From JAUIAI01 sp050633665 (GTDB lineage: Bacteria; Pseudomonadota; Gammaproteobacteria; Burkholderiales; Burkholderiaceae_E), in NCBI GenBank assembly GCA_050633665.1, contig JBOEGY010000007.1, positions 1-64,000 of the forward strand: DNA of 64,000 bases. Direction: 5' to 3'. Made by a program: the position numbers and the translations under genes. The notes beneath the pieces are model-generated. The model was given only the letters and a program-made list of their open reading frames with translations. It had not been told where the DNA came from and made no database searches. Positions 8,501 to 16,980 of the stretch are shown here, in pieces. The first letter of the stretch is position 1; each line of letters begins with the position of its first letter.

Positions 8501-8811
8501 TTTTCGTCTTTGCGTCGCAATATATCGCGCGCAGTTGTGTTAGTAGGCACCGAACCATCGGCATTGAAACGTCGCAGGTTGCCAACAATCCACAGAATTT
8601 CGCTATGATCTCTGCGCCTTACCCAGTGGCAGGAGACAGCTGTGTTGCGCCGCGCGGTCTTGCGCAGCATTTTTCGCAAGGTATTCAGGCCTTGTTGCGT
8701 AATCGCGGTCTGCCAAACACGGTCACCCTTGCGCTCGGCGAACTGATCAAGGATCCGCCGGGTTCCGGGCAACGCCCGTTTGCTGCATTGAGAAACCAAG
8801 ACGATGTTCAT
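5512..8811 (-). CDS. cas2-3: Cas2-Cas3 fusion (type I-F nuclease-helicase)
   Basis: 1099 aa. The N-terminal ~90 residues (MNIVLVSQCSKRALPGTRR) are the Cas2 domain fused to Cas3, diagnostic of type I-F. The HD nuclease shows H123-D124 in LFHDFGKA, with further metal ligands in LSHHRLP (about 216) and LADHSYSA (about 319). The helicase shows Walker A STGCGKT (425-432) and a DExD box reading DEPD (592-595). It degrades target DNA after recruitment by Csy and joins Cas1 in spacer uptake. It overlaps cas1 by 4 nt (ATGA). Confidence 0.97.
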   Translation of the reverse strand: MNIVLVSQCSKRALPGTRRILDQFAERKGDRVWQTAITQQGLNTLRKMLRKTARRNTAVSCHWVRRRDHSEILWIVGNLRRFNADGSVPTNTTARDILRRKDENNWHSVEAISLLAGIAGLFHDFGKANALFQNKLKPGAKHFTEPYRHEWVSLRLFQAFVYDCTDPEWLKKLAEASVKDESPMLVRLIKDAPGNAPNPFTSLPPLAQTVGWLILSHHRLPKYNSGREPPLEIIDQWLTHRSGLRSTWNSPQADYDDWTPKQRDAVWEFPEGTPLRSVTWCAKANSIAKRALKLPKFAASPWWQDRFSLHVARLNLMLADHSYSAGAALVKWQDKEYNAFANTDKKTRQRKQKLDEHNVGVGHNAVLLSKSLPRLRDTLPAITRHKAFKVRSRNARFRWQDNAYELACGVRDRSVRQGFFGVNMASTGCGKTFANARIMYGLASEAIGCRFNVALGLRTLTLQTGDALRDRLHLSDEDIAVLIGSPAVRDLHEQSRSAAGNGELEPQEAMEQSGSASGAALLESHQYVRYDGSLDDGRLGEWIRTSPKLHALLSAPVLVSTIDHLIPATEGERGGKQIAPMLRLLTSDLVLDEPDDFGLEDLPALCRLVNWAGMLGSRLLLSSATLPPALIEALFDAYREGRMAFSQACGEPGVDRGICCAWFDEFSRTQTDLGDLPAFARAHNRFVAGRIMKLRSSTPLRLAELLPVKAVGSDEEAVVEAVTDVIARGVTRLHQAHHQVHAATGKRVSVGLVRMANINSMVTVLQHYIACAPAQGTRVHFVCYHSHHPLLVRSMMEARLDAALTRHDEDALWQVPEIASALENHTEQDQVFIVFASPVAEVGRDHDYDWAIAEPSSMRSIIQLAGRIQRHRARPPDSPNLLVLSKNMRALRGSPVAYERPGFEDKHFKLHAHDLQTLLEPWQYEHISAIPRIQESPQPNPCGNFVDLEHAQLRARLFGESAVDDEAPPAAYWWQHQATWSAELQRRSRFRKSQPEEEFILRLNDEEDTPIWHLVHENGEAKAAGKGRIQQTEGSCHSQCQSWMQFDFVTLINELAERRELGVLDTSDKFARVRLPKSSGSTETEWLYRPELGVWRALW

Positions 8812-9782
8812 CTAGTCCGAATCCTGGACTCAGCGACGGTTTTAATTGTGTCAATCATAAAATCCAGAGCTTCAGCCTGCCGGAATGACTCAATACATCG
8901 TTGGCGAAATTCCTGTTCATCGTCACCCGCCGAGGCAGCCAGAAAGGCGCGCGGCAATACCAGGGCATCTTTGACTAAGTCGGCGACATCGAAAACCAGC
9001 CCCCCGCGGCGCGTCTTCCCATGCAAAACAGCTAGACCATGCGGAATACCCAGAACCCAGGTCCCAGTTGCTGCGAGACCATAAGCGAGATAATTGCCGT
9101 GATCAAGAAATCGATTGGCGAAATCCACGCCCGCCCCGTGCTTCGCTCTTGTGAACTCGCCGTAACTGACTGCATTGCAGGCCAGCTTGTAGAGAGCCTT
9201 AGTGAGTCTCGCTTCCTGGGAAAGCACTTCAGTGCCTGACCGACAGGAGGCCAGAGCCTGAGATGCCGAATCGAGCAAGCCTCTGAGTTCCGTCTCTGCG
9301 ATATTGAAGTTCTCATCGGGATCATTCGCCAGTCGGGACCAGTGCTTGCGAATGAAAATCAAACGGGCTCGCTGAAAATCGACGGCAGCAGCTAAGCGCT
9401 GATCATCGTCAAACCAGAACCGAACCCACTGCTGCAAGTATTCAGTGGGACGATATTCGCTTTGCGGTGTCAGCCAGGCCACGTCCACTTCGACCTCAGT
9501 AGAAGCGAAGAGAGGCGTTCCGCCACCACCGCAGAATCCAACCAGGACGCCAGCTTTGGCCAGCTCCCGCATTGCGGCCTGGGTAATGGAAGTTCCGGTT
9601 CCCAGCAGGATACTCGTCGTGTTTGCTATGGGTATATTCCAATACTGGGATCGCTTACCGTCCTCCGTTACATATTCGACCCTGCCTGCGTTGACCAGTA
9701 CGCGGCAATGTTGGAGGTAATAAAGATTCGCTCTTTTGGAGTGAAGTATCGATTTCAGATCTGACGGTGAAAGATCTTCCAT
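8808..9782 (-). CDS. cas1: Cas1 spacer integrase
   Basis: 324 aa. It integrates new spacers at the leader-proximal repeat as a complex with Cas2-3. Metal-binding residues of type I-F Cas1 are at the expected places: E190 in LSQEARLTKAL, H254 in AVLHGKTRRG and D265/D268 in VFDVADLVKD. It is the first gene of the cas operon. Its ATG at 9782 lacks a strong Shine-Dalgarno. Confidence 0.97.
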   Translation of the reverse strand: MEDLSPSDLKSILHSKRANLYYLQHCRVLVNAGRVEYVTEDGKRSQYWNIPIANTTSILLGTGTSITQAAMRELAKAGVLVGFCGGGGTPLFASTEVEVDVAWLTPQSEYRPTEYLQQWVRFWFDDDQRLAAAVDFQRARLIFIRKHWSRLANDPDENFNIAETELRGLLDSASQALASCRSGTEVLSQEARLTKALYKLACNAVSYGEFTRAKHGAGVDFANRFLDHGNYLAYGLAATGTWVLGIPHGLAVLHGKTRRGGLVFDVADLVKDALVLPRAFLAASAGDDEQEFRQRCIESFRQAEALDFMIDTIKTVAESRIRTR

Positions 9783-10442
9783 GTCTCGCGTTTGGTTAAG
9801 TGAGCTTAAGGCGCAACCTAGGAATAGTTAGCCGCTACGATCGACCACCGAAGAGCAAGCGGGCGATGACGCACGAAATCAGTCGACCCAGATACACGCG
9901 AACGCTAAACGAAACATCAAGACCCACAGAAAATCGCCTCTAACCTTATCACGGCGAATTGTCTCACCGTCGAACCCTGAGTCTGCATTGGGTCGATGCG
10001 AGGAGTCGCTTAGCCCCCCCTTATTTGGTTATGAAGCGCAGAGTGAATAGAGCCAAGACTCCGAAGGAGCACCAGATCGTATCGGGTTCCGCTCGCGCAA
10101 ATTCTTAGGCGAATGATATTCGAGTACTGATTTCGGTAATGGCCGAGTCAACACCGATGCCCACAAAAAGCCGCCAATGCGATCGCAATTTGTAGCAACT
10201 TGACGATCTTTGTATACTTGTTTTTGGTAAAAACACGGCGCGTCACTCCCTAATAAGCTGCGCCATTCGAGCAGTGCTTAGCGTCACTTAGTCGATGGCT
10301 CAACAGGGACGTTGCTCAATCCATCCATGATGGTTGCATCAGGGCACTGCCTGACGAAATATGATTCGATCGAATGGCCAGTGTCGGACCCGGACGCCAA
10401 TTGGTGTGACGACCGGTCAGACTTAACTCTGACAGGCCAACC
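9783..10442. other. 660-bp gene-free interval upstream of cas1
   Basis: No convincing ORF, RNA or repeat seen. It must hold the cas1 promoter (minus strand), but no clear boxes stand out. A small inverted repeat, GTCAGA at 10416-10421 and TCTGAC at 10428-10433 with a 6-nt loop, lies just after the dehydratase stop and may be its weak terminator. Confidence 0.5.
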
Positions 10443-12161
10443 TCAAAGCACACACCCATAGTGGGCGGTCGAAACCAGCCGGACATACTTGTCATGGACG
10501 CTACCGGTGCGTATGCGCGCCGACTGATCGGGTGCTTGCCAGCCTTTCATGCGCTCAGCAATTTCCTGATCACTGACTTCCAGATTAACGGTTCGGGCCT
10601 TCGGGTCAATCACAATGCTGTCGCCATCACGAACCGCAGCGATCGGTCCACCGCGTGCTGCCTCAGGCGACACATGCCCAATCAAAATGCCGTGCGACAC
10701 GCCTGAAAAACGGCCATCGGTAATCAGCGCCACATTGGCTCCCAAGCCGTGGCCTTGCAACTGGATGGTTAACATGACCATCTCGGGCATGCCCGGCCCA
10801 CCCACTGGTCCAACATAACGCACAACAATGACATCACCGGCTACGATCCGGCCGTTCTTGATAGCTTCCATCGTATCGGCCTCGGTCTCAAAGACCACCG
10901 CCCGCCCCCGGAAAACACCCGACTCCAGCGTTTTCCCCGAGAGTTTCAGCACGCAACTCTCCGGTGCAATATTGCCCTTCAATACACTGATGTGATTATT
11001 CGGCGTCGCGATGGGTTTCTCTATCGGAAAGACTATGTCTTGCTCACCCAGTTGCTCCAGCGTTGCGACAGACTCAAGGTTTTCGGCCAGCGTCTTGCCG
11101 GTAACCGTCATGACATCGCCGTGGAGGAAGCCATGACGTAACAACTCCTTCATCACGACGGGCACCCCGCCCAGTTCATGAAGACTGGTCATCGCATAGC
11201 TGCCGTGTGGCTGCAGGTTGGCTATCAGTGGCACCCGCTCACCCACCGCCTGAATGCGTTCGATCGTGATGGGAACCTGGGCTTCGCGGGCGATTGCGAG
11301 CACATGCAGGTACAGGTTGGTCGAGCCGCCCATCGCGTAAAGTGTCGTGATCGCGTTCTCGAAGGCCTTCTCAGTCATGATGTCGCGCGGCCGGATGCCC
11401 GCCGCGACCAACTTGTACACCGCATCAATCGAAGCCTCGGCCTGGGCGCGCACATCATCATGCATTGGGCTCGAGGCGTCATAGTCTGCCGGATGCGAGG
11501 CTCCCCGCGGAAGCATCATGCCGATCGCCTCGGCGCAGGTGCTCATCGTATTGGCGGTAAACATTGCGCCACAGGTTCCGCTCCCTGGCATGACATTGCT
11601 TTCTATTTCAAGATACTGGTCGCGGGAGAGCCGCCCGGCCTCATGCGCGGCGCGGCTTTCCGCCCAATCCATAATCGTGATGTTTTTGCCTTTGCTGGCG
11701 TAAGGCTCGAACGAAACCCGACCGGGCGATGCCGTACCCGGATAAAGCACCAGTCCGAACGCGTTGGTACGAGCCAGCGGCATCAGCGCCGCTGCGCCGG
11801 TCTTGTCGCAACCCGATACAACAATCATGGCCTCGCCATGATGGGCGCGATGACCAATCTCGAAGCAATCGGCGGCGACATCGCGCGAAACCAGACTGAA
11901 ACCTGCGGTCGGCGTGCCCTGAGTGAGCGCATCCGAAACTGCCGGCGCCCCGACAATCAAGCCCTGACCGCCGCGCGTGCCGATTCGTTCGACCAGTAAA
12001 TCCGTAATTTCCCGAACACGGTTATTGCAACGGTGTGCGTTAGTGTACGCACTGGCAATCGTCACAATAGTGTTGGTTTGTGCAGCGCGATCAGGATCGA
12101 AGCCGGCGGCGCGCATCTCAACGCGGTTATCTTTCCAGTAGCTGGGGCTGTCCGGGGTCAT
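10443..12161 (-). CDS. IlvD/Edd family dehydratase
   Basis: 572 aa. Enzymes of this family dehydrate dihydroxy acids using an iron-sulfur cluster. Members include dihydroxy-acid dehydratase (IlvD), 6-phosphogluconate dehydratase and sugar-acid dehydratases. Cluster-ligand motifs are visible: VSGCDKTGAAALMPLAR (around residue 115) and PGSGTCGAMFTANTMS (around 192). The C-terminal GPVGGPGMPEM and DGRFSG motifs are present. No branched-chain biosynthesis gene is nearby, so the substrate cannot be assigned from context. It appears to be a single-gene transcript. Confidence 0.88.
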   Translation of the reverse strand: MTPDSPSYWKDNRVEMRAAGFDPDRAAQTNTIVTIASAYTNAHRCNNRVREITDLLVERIGTRGGQGLIVGAPAVSDALTQGTPTAGFSLVSRDVAADCFEIGHRAHHGEAMIVVSGCDKTGAAALMPLARTNAFGLVLYPGTASPGRVSFEPYASKGKNITIMDWAESRAAHEAGRLSRDQYLEIESNVMPGSGTCGAMFTANTMSTCAEAIGMMLPRGASHPADYDASSPMHDDVRAQAEASIDAVYKLVAAGIRPRDIMTEKAFENAITTLYAMGGSTNLYLHVLAIAREAQVPITIERIQAVGERVPLIANLQPHGSYAMTSLHELGGVPVVMKELLRHGFLHGDVMTVTGKTLAENLESVATLEQLGEQDIVFPIEKPIATPNNHISVLKGNIAPESCVLKLSGKTLESGVFRGRAVVFETEADTMEAIKNGRIVAGDVIVVRYVGPVGGPGMPEMVMLTIQLQGHGLGANVALITDGRFSGVSHGILIGHVSPEAARGGPIAAVRDGDSIVIDPKARTVNLEVSDQEIAERMKGWQAPDQSARIRTGSVHDKYVRLVSTAHYGCVL

Positions 12162-12326
12162 AGGTTTTGCTCCAATCAGAGTCAGTCAGGGGTGCGCCGA
12201 TGCCATTATATTGGTTGAAGACTTTCAACCCGTTGTTTGGCCGCGCACGGCACTGCGATAGCCATGCCATGCAGTTTCACCAGCCGAGCAAGACGTGCCA
12301 CGGCTTGAAAACGCCAACGGTCAGCT

Positions 12327-15300
12327 TCATGACGAAACGCGCGACCTCACCCGCAACACAAGCACCGCCAGAGCCGGTAAGAAAGTCACCGACACAACCG
12401 CGGAACCGAGCAACCCGGCCATGACGATAGCGCCAACCCCCCGATAGAGTTCAGTGCCGGCGCCGCCCCAGAACACCAGCGGCGCGAGTCCGCACAGGGT
12501 TGTGATTGTCGTCATTGCTATCGGGCGCAGGCGCGACCTGGTCGCCTCAGTCACCGCACTGCCAATCGCAATACCGGGTTGCTTCAGGTTATGCATCAGA
12601 CGGGTCACCACCAGAATCGGATTGTTCACCACGGTGCCCATCAGAATCAAAAAGCCCAGCATGGAGATCATGTCGAGCGGCTGACTGAACGCCGGCAGAC
12701 CCAGCACCGACTGCCACTGCCCCATCAGATTCAGCGCCAACAGGCCGAGAATCCCCCCTGCCATGCCCATCGGAATGGTTGTCATGATAAGTAGCGGATA
12801 GCCCCAGTGGGTGAGAATGGCAACCAGCAACAGATAAACGATAACCACCGCAATCGCATAGTTGCCAAGCAGCGACTGCCGGGTGGCCTCAAGCTGGTCG
12901 CTGGCGCCCGCGATGGCCACGGACACACCCGGCGCGATGCGCCCTTCCCGCTGCAATACAGCCACCAGTTCATCGCGAACCGTTTGAACACCGGTCTCGA
13001 GCGCGACATCATCGGGCGGAATGATGTTGACCGTCAGGGTTCGCGCGCCATTGACCCGACGGATCGTGCCGGTGGCCACAGTATCGAGCACCTGAGCCAC
13101 CGAGCTGAGCGGCACCAGCCCGCCAGGCGTCTGTAGCTGCAAGCCGGCAATGTCATCGAGACTGCCGCCCTGCCCGGTTGCCGCATGCAGGTAGATATCG
13201 ATTTTCTCGTCGCCCCGGTAGAACTCGTCGGCAAACGCGCCGTCAGTCACGACCGAAACCGCATAGCCCAGCTCCTGCGGTGTCAACCCGAGCTCAGCAG
13301 CCCGCTCAAAGTCTGGCCGAACCTCCACCATCGGTTGCGACAAGGATCGCGTGGATGGTGTGGCGCGAACCCGAGGATCGACGAACACTTCGCCGGCGCG
13401 CCGGAAAACCGCCTCGGCCGACGCATATAGCGCCGGCAGATCCGCGGCGGAGAGTTCGACATTGATGCTTCGCGTGCCGCCATCGTTGCTGGAGATGATT
13501 GAGCCGCGGGTGGCGAACGCGCGCATATCCGGATAGGTTCGGAATTTTTTGTTCAGCGCCTGCATGAGCTCACCCAGACGGGCCGGGTCGACAGTCTCGG
13601 CGATAATGCGAATTCGCGTGGCCGTGGTGCGCACGATCAGATAACGAATCGGCGGAACAACGGCACTGCTGGCCGGCGGCGAAGCTTCTCGGCCGGTTTG
13701 ATTTTCAGCCACAAAAGGCAGGAAGTACGCCTCCAGTTCGTCGGCAATTGCCTGCATGGTCGACAGGTTGTAGCCGGCCGGGGCGCTCATCGAGGCGAAG
13801 GTTTTGGGCTCCTCGCCTTCCGGCAGGTATGAGGCGGGCGGCGTCAATACCAGGAACACAAAACCGCTTGCCAGCACCGTCAGCAACACACAGGCTATGG
13901 GCCGTACCAGCCCTTGCGTCAGCCAGGCAATGCTGCGTTCCAGTGAGGCGCTCAGCGAAAACCCTACTCGATCAGCGGGAGCGCCACCAGCCTGCCCCCC
14001 CGATTGAAAAATATGCGCGCTGGCCGAAGGCACGATGGTCATGGCCACCGCCATCGACGCCACGATTGCTGCGCAAATCGCAATGGCAACATCTGAATAC
14101 AGTTGCCCGGCTTCCTCGCGAATGAAAATCACGGGCAGAAACACCAAAACCGTCGTCGCAGTCGATGCCAGCAAGGCGGGCCAGACATCGCGCACACCAT
14201 CAATGGCCGCGTGCATTCGGTCCAGCCCGGCGCGACGGCGCCGTTCGATACTGTCCAGCACGACAATCGTATTGTCCAGTGTCATGCCCAGCGCAAAAGC
14301 CACGCCCGCCAGCGAAATGACATTAATGGTGCGGCCGGTCATCGCCAGCCCCAGAACAGCCGCTACCGTACACAGCGGAATACCGATAACACCGATAAGC
14401 GTGGTACGCGCCGAGCGCAGAAACGCGAACATCACCAGCGTGGCCAGTGCCGCACCCAGCGCAAGATTGACCCAGACATTTTGCAGCGAAGCCTGGACAT
14501 ACCCCACATCGTCAGCAGTAAGTTGAAGCTCCAGGCCAGCCGGGTTCAGTACTTCGCGGTTAATCTGCGGCATCAGATCAATCAGCGCCCGTTTGACCTG
14601 AATAACATTGGCCCCGGCCTCGCGGCGCACCGGCATGATCAACACACGCTCTCCGTTGACGGTCGTGCGCTCGGTGGGCTCAGCGTGATCGAGAACAATG
14701 CTCGCTACATCGCCCAGCCGCGTGATCGCATCGCCTCGCCGTTGCAGAATGAGCCCGGACAATGCCTGCACATCATCAAAGCGGCCAATCGTGCGCAGCA
14801 GGTAGCGGCGCTTGCCCTGGTCGATGTCTCCGGCGGAAAAGTCGCGATTACGCGTGCGCAACACCTCCCTGACCCGGGTGAGCGTCAACCCGCGGTCATT
14901 GAGCGCGTTCCGGTCCAGCCAGACCTTGATCTGTCGGTCGGCACTGCCAAACAGTCCAACATTTGAGACGCCGGGTACAGACTCCATGCGCGAGCGCACC
15001 TGGCGATCGACGAAGTCAACAATCAGATCCATGTCAACCGATTGCGGATTACCCGCCAGCGGTGACACCCGGAAAAACATGAACGAATTGCTGGAAAATG
15101 CACTCGCAATCACCCGTGGGCGGCGGACGGTTTCGGGATAAGCAGGCACCTGGTTCAGCGCGTTGTTCACGGCGAGCAGCGCCGCAGTGACATCAGTATT
15201 GAACGGAAACTCCAGCTCGATCGTTGCCTCGCCTGACTCCGCGACCGCGGTCAGCCGCGACAGATTCGGCACCCGCCGCAAAAACTGCTCTTGCTCAATG

Positions 15301-15485
15301 AGCACCTCACTTTCGACATCTTGCGGGCTTGCACCCGGCCACTGGGTTCGAACCGAAATCGTGCGTACGTCCAGATCCGGAATCATCTGAACCGGCGTTT
15401 GCAACGCGGCCACGATGCCAACCACCGACAGAATCAGAAAACAGACCGTGACCAGCGTGCCGCGGCGAACCATTTGCTCTAGCAT
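12327..15485 (-). CDS. RND efflux pump inner-membrane transporter
   Basis: 1052 aa, the AcrB/MexB size class. It exports small molecules using the proton gradient as a trimer in the inner membrane. A TM helix at residues 10-32 is followed by a large porter domain, a TM cluster, a second porter domain and TMs. The TM4 proton-relay motif reads GMTLDNTIVVLDSIERRR: the first Asp is kept and the second of the usual DD pair is Asn. I have the impression this is shared by a branch of HAE-type pumps but cannot check. The adaptor lies immediately upstream (63-bp gap). No outer-membrane channel or local repressor is next to it. Confidence 0.93.
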   Translation of the reverse strand: MLEQMVRRGTLVTVCFLILSVVGIVAALQTPVQMIPDLDVRTISVRTQWPGASPQDVESEVLIEQEQFLRRVPNLSRLTAVAESGEATIELEFPFNTDVTAALLAVNNALNQVPAYPETVRRPRVIASAFSSNSFMFFRVSPLAGNPQSVDMDLIVDFVDRQVRSRMESVPGVSNVGLFGSADRQIKVWLDRNALNDRGLTLTRVREVLRTRNRDFSAGDIDQGKRRYLLRTIGRFDDVQALSGLILQRRGDAITRLGDVASIVLDHAEPTERTTVNGERVLIMPVRREAGANVIQVKRALIDLMPQINREVLNPAGLELQLTADDVGYVQASLQNVWVNLALGAALATLVMFAFLRSARTTLIGVIGIPLCTVAAVLGLAMTGRTINVISLAGVAFALGMTLDNTIVVLDSIERRRRAGLDRMHAAIDGVRDVWPALLASTATTVLVFLPVIFIREEAGQLYSDVAIAICAAIVASMAVAMTIVPSASAHIFQSGGQAGGAPADRVGFSLSASLERSIAWLTQGLVRPIACVLLTVLASGFVFLVLTPPASYLPEGEEPKTFASMSAPAGYNLSTMQAIADELEAYFLPFVAENQTGREASPPASSAVVPPIRYLIVRTTATRIRIIAETVDPARLGELMQALNKKFRTYPDMRAFATRGSIISSNDGGTRSINVELSAADLPALYASAEAVFRRAGEVFVDPRVRATPSTRSLSQPMVEVRPDFERAAELGLTPQELGYAVSVVTDGAFADEFYRGDEKIDIYLHAATGQGGSLDDIAGLQLQTPGGLVPLSSVAQVLDTVATGTIRRVNGARTLTVNIIPPDDVALETGVQTVRDELVAVLQREGRIAPGVSVAIAGASDQLEATRQSLLGNYAIAVVIVYLLLVAILTHWGYPLLIMTTIPMGMAGGILGLLALNLMGQWQSVLGLPAFSQPLDMISMLGFLILMGTVVNNPILVVTRLMHNLKQPGIAIGSAVTEATRSRLRPIAMTTITTLCGLAPLVFWGGAGTELYRGVGAIVMAGLLGSAVVSVTFLPALAVLVLRVRSRVSS

Positions 15486-15548
15486 GACCGGGTTCCGAAC
15501 GATAGTTCAACCGAAGGCTCAACCAGGAGCACGGCAATGCTGGCTGTG

Positions 15549-16661
15549 TCAGTTGTCATCGCCGACAACCCGCACCGGCTGACCAGCCCGCAACGATTCG
15601 TTGCCGCGTACGACCACCCGGTCGCCCTCGCGCAGACCGCTGGTGATGCGGATACGGTCGCCTTCAGCTCGACCGGCAGTCACCGCCCGCGCTGAAACCG
15701 TGGGTTGCTCACTGGTTTCCTCCACGACCCAGACCATGGTGCGCCCATCCGGTTGGCGCATGAGTGCATCGCGCGGAATGGCAATTACCGAGGCGCTCTG
15801 GCCAAATGAAATGAACGCCTGCGCGGACATACCTGGCGCGATGCCGAGGTCACCGACTTGCGGCTCGATGCGCAGCAAAAACGATCGTGTCGTGACATCG
15901 CCTGACGGCGCGAGCGATATTCGTCCCGCCGGAACCCGCTGGCCGGCAAGCGCCTCAAAACCCAATTCGGCTGACACGCCGTTGCGCACCGATGCCACAA
16001 ACGCCTGTGGCAGGGATACTTCGACCACGACTGGCCTGTCGGCCACCAGTTCAATGATCTTGGTGCCGGGCGCCGCCCACTCCCCGATCTCCGCGTCACG
16101 CGAGGCGACCACCCCGGCAAACGGGGCGATGATGCGATGGCGTTGCAACAACTCGTTCTTGGCAGCCTCATCGGCTCGCAGTCGCTTGACCACAGCCCGC
16201 GCCATCCGCATTTCGGCAGCGCGAACATTAAGCTGGTCCTGGGTAATGACGCCCCGGCGGGTAAGGTTGCGGCCAATGACATGCAGTCTGGTTTTCTCCT
16301 GCGCATCGGCCTGCGCTTCCTCAACCGCCGCGCCAGCCTGATCAAGGGCATGCCTGGCAAGAGTGTCGTCGAGCTGCGCGACGGTATCGCCGGCCTCGAC
16401 CCGGTCGCCCAGATCAAGGGCAATCGACTTAACCAGCCCGCCAATAGCGGTGGACAGCCGCGACACCCTGGTCGCCACCACGGTGCCGGGCAGCCGGATA
16501 GACTGGGCGGCCGTGACGGCACGCGCCTTGGCCACCACGATGGGCGAGCCTGACGACTGAGCGCTCGCCAGCTGACCGGCGAGCAGCATCACGACGGCCA
16601 GCATAAGCCTGGCAAGACCGATGGAAAGCAAACGCAAATGATTCGTAGCGGTGAGATTCAT
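15549..16661 (-). CDS. RND periplasmic adaptor (membrane fusion protein)
   Basis: 370 aa from the ATG at 16661; an upstream in-frame TTG exists but the ATG gives a proper N-terminal export signal (MNLTATNHLRLLSIGLARLM then a hydrophobic run ending LASAQ). HlyD/AcrA-type order follows: beta-barrel and lipoyl parts (VKSIALDLGDRVEAGDTVAQ), an alpha-hairpin, then the second lipoyl half (IAPFAGVVASRDAEIGEW). It would bridge the transporter at 12327-15485 to an outer-membrane channel encoded elsewhere. Confidence 0.92.
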   Translation of the reverse strand: MNLTATNHLRLLSIGLARLMLAVVMLLAGQLASAQSSGSPIVVAKARAVTAAQSIRLPGTVVATRVSRLSTAIGGLVKSIALDLGDRVEAGDTVAQLDDTLARHALDQAGAAVEEAQADAQEKTRLHVIGRNLTRRGVITQDQLNVRAAEMRMARAVVKRLRADEAAKNELLQRHRIIAPFAGVVASRDAEIGEWAAPGTKIIELVADRPVVVEVSLPQAFVASVRNGVSAELGFEALAGQRVPAGRISLAPSGDVTTRSFLLRIEPQVGDLGIAPGMSAQAFISFGQSASVIAIPRDALMRQPDGRTMVWVVEETSEQPTVSARAVTAGRAEGDRIRITSGLREGDRVVVRGNESLRAGQPVRVVGDDN

Positions 16662-16752
16662 TGCGACACAGTTTACCGACAACAGTCGGGCCCAGCGTGA
16701 AAACCACTACGGGTGGCAGCCTACTGCCAGTTACTGCCAGTGCTAATGCGTT

Positions 16753-16980
16753 TCAGGCAGATGCCTTCTCGGCCATCAGGATAGCGGCGACAACAGCCAG
16801 TTTTCCTTTTGCATCAAACGCCTTGGAAACAATACCCGACTTTGTCGTGTAAATCTCGTGGGCCTTGACCGGATCCGGCACCGGGATGCTTACTAACGAG
16901 ATTGACGCTGAAAGCCCATTGACTGGTAAAACGACTGGTAAAACGCGCCTGCTGTGTCCGACGGGGTGCTCAAGAGTCAG
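16753..16980 (-). pseudogene. Orphan C-terminal coding fragment
   Basis: Minus-strand frame ending TGA at 16753-16755 reads protein-like for about 70 residues, including VPDPVKAHEIYTTKSGIVSK and AFDAKGKLAVVAAILMAEKA. It has no start and runs back into the ligase gene in another frame. It may be the tail of a gene replaced or deleted here. I do not recognise the family. Confidence 0.3.

Noticed and set aside
1360..9782. CRISPR-associated transposon (I-F3 CAST)
   Set aside because: cas1 and a full cas2-3 are present and no tnsA, tnsB, tnsC or tniQ gene is seen; this is a normal I-F1 immune locus.
9827..9833. GTTAGCC heptamer upstream of cas1 as a cassette boundary
   Set aside because: No palindromic arms around it; a 7-mer is expected by chance.
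12454..15390. Many plus-strand ORFs over the RND transporter
   Set aside because: Antisense shadows of a GC-rich gene with no family features.
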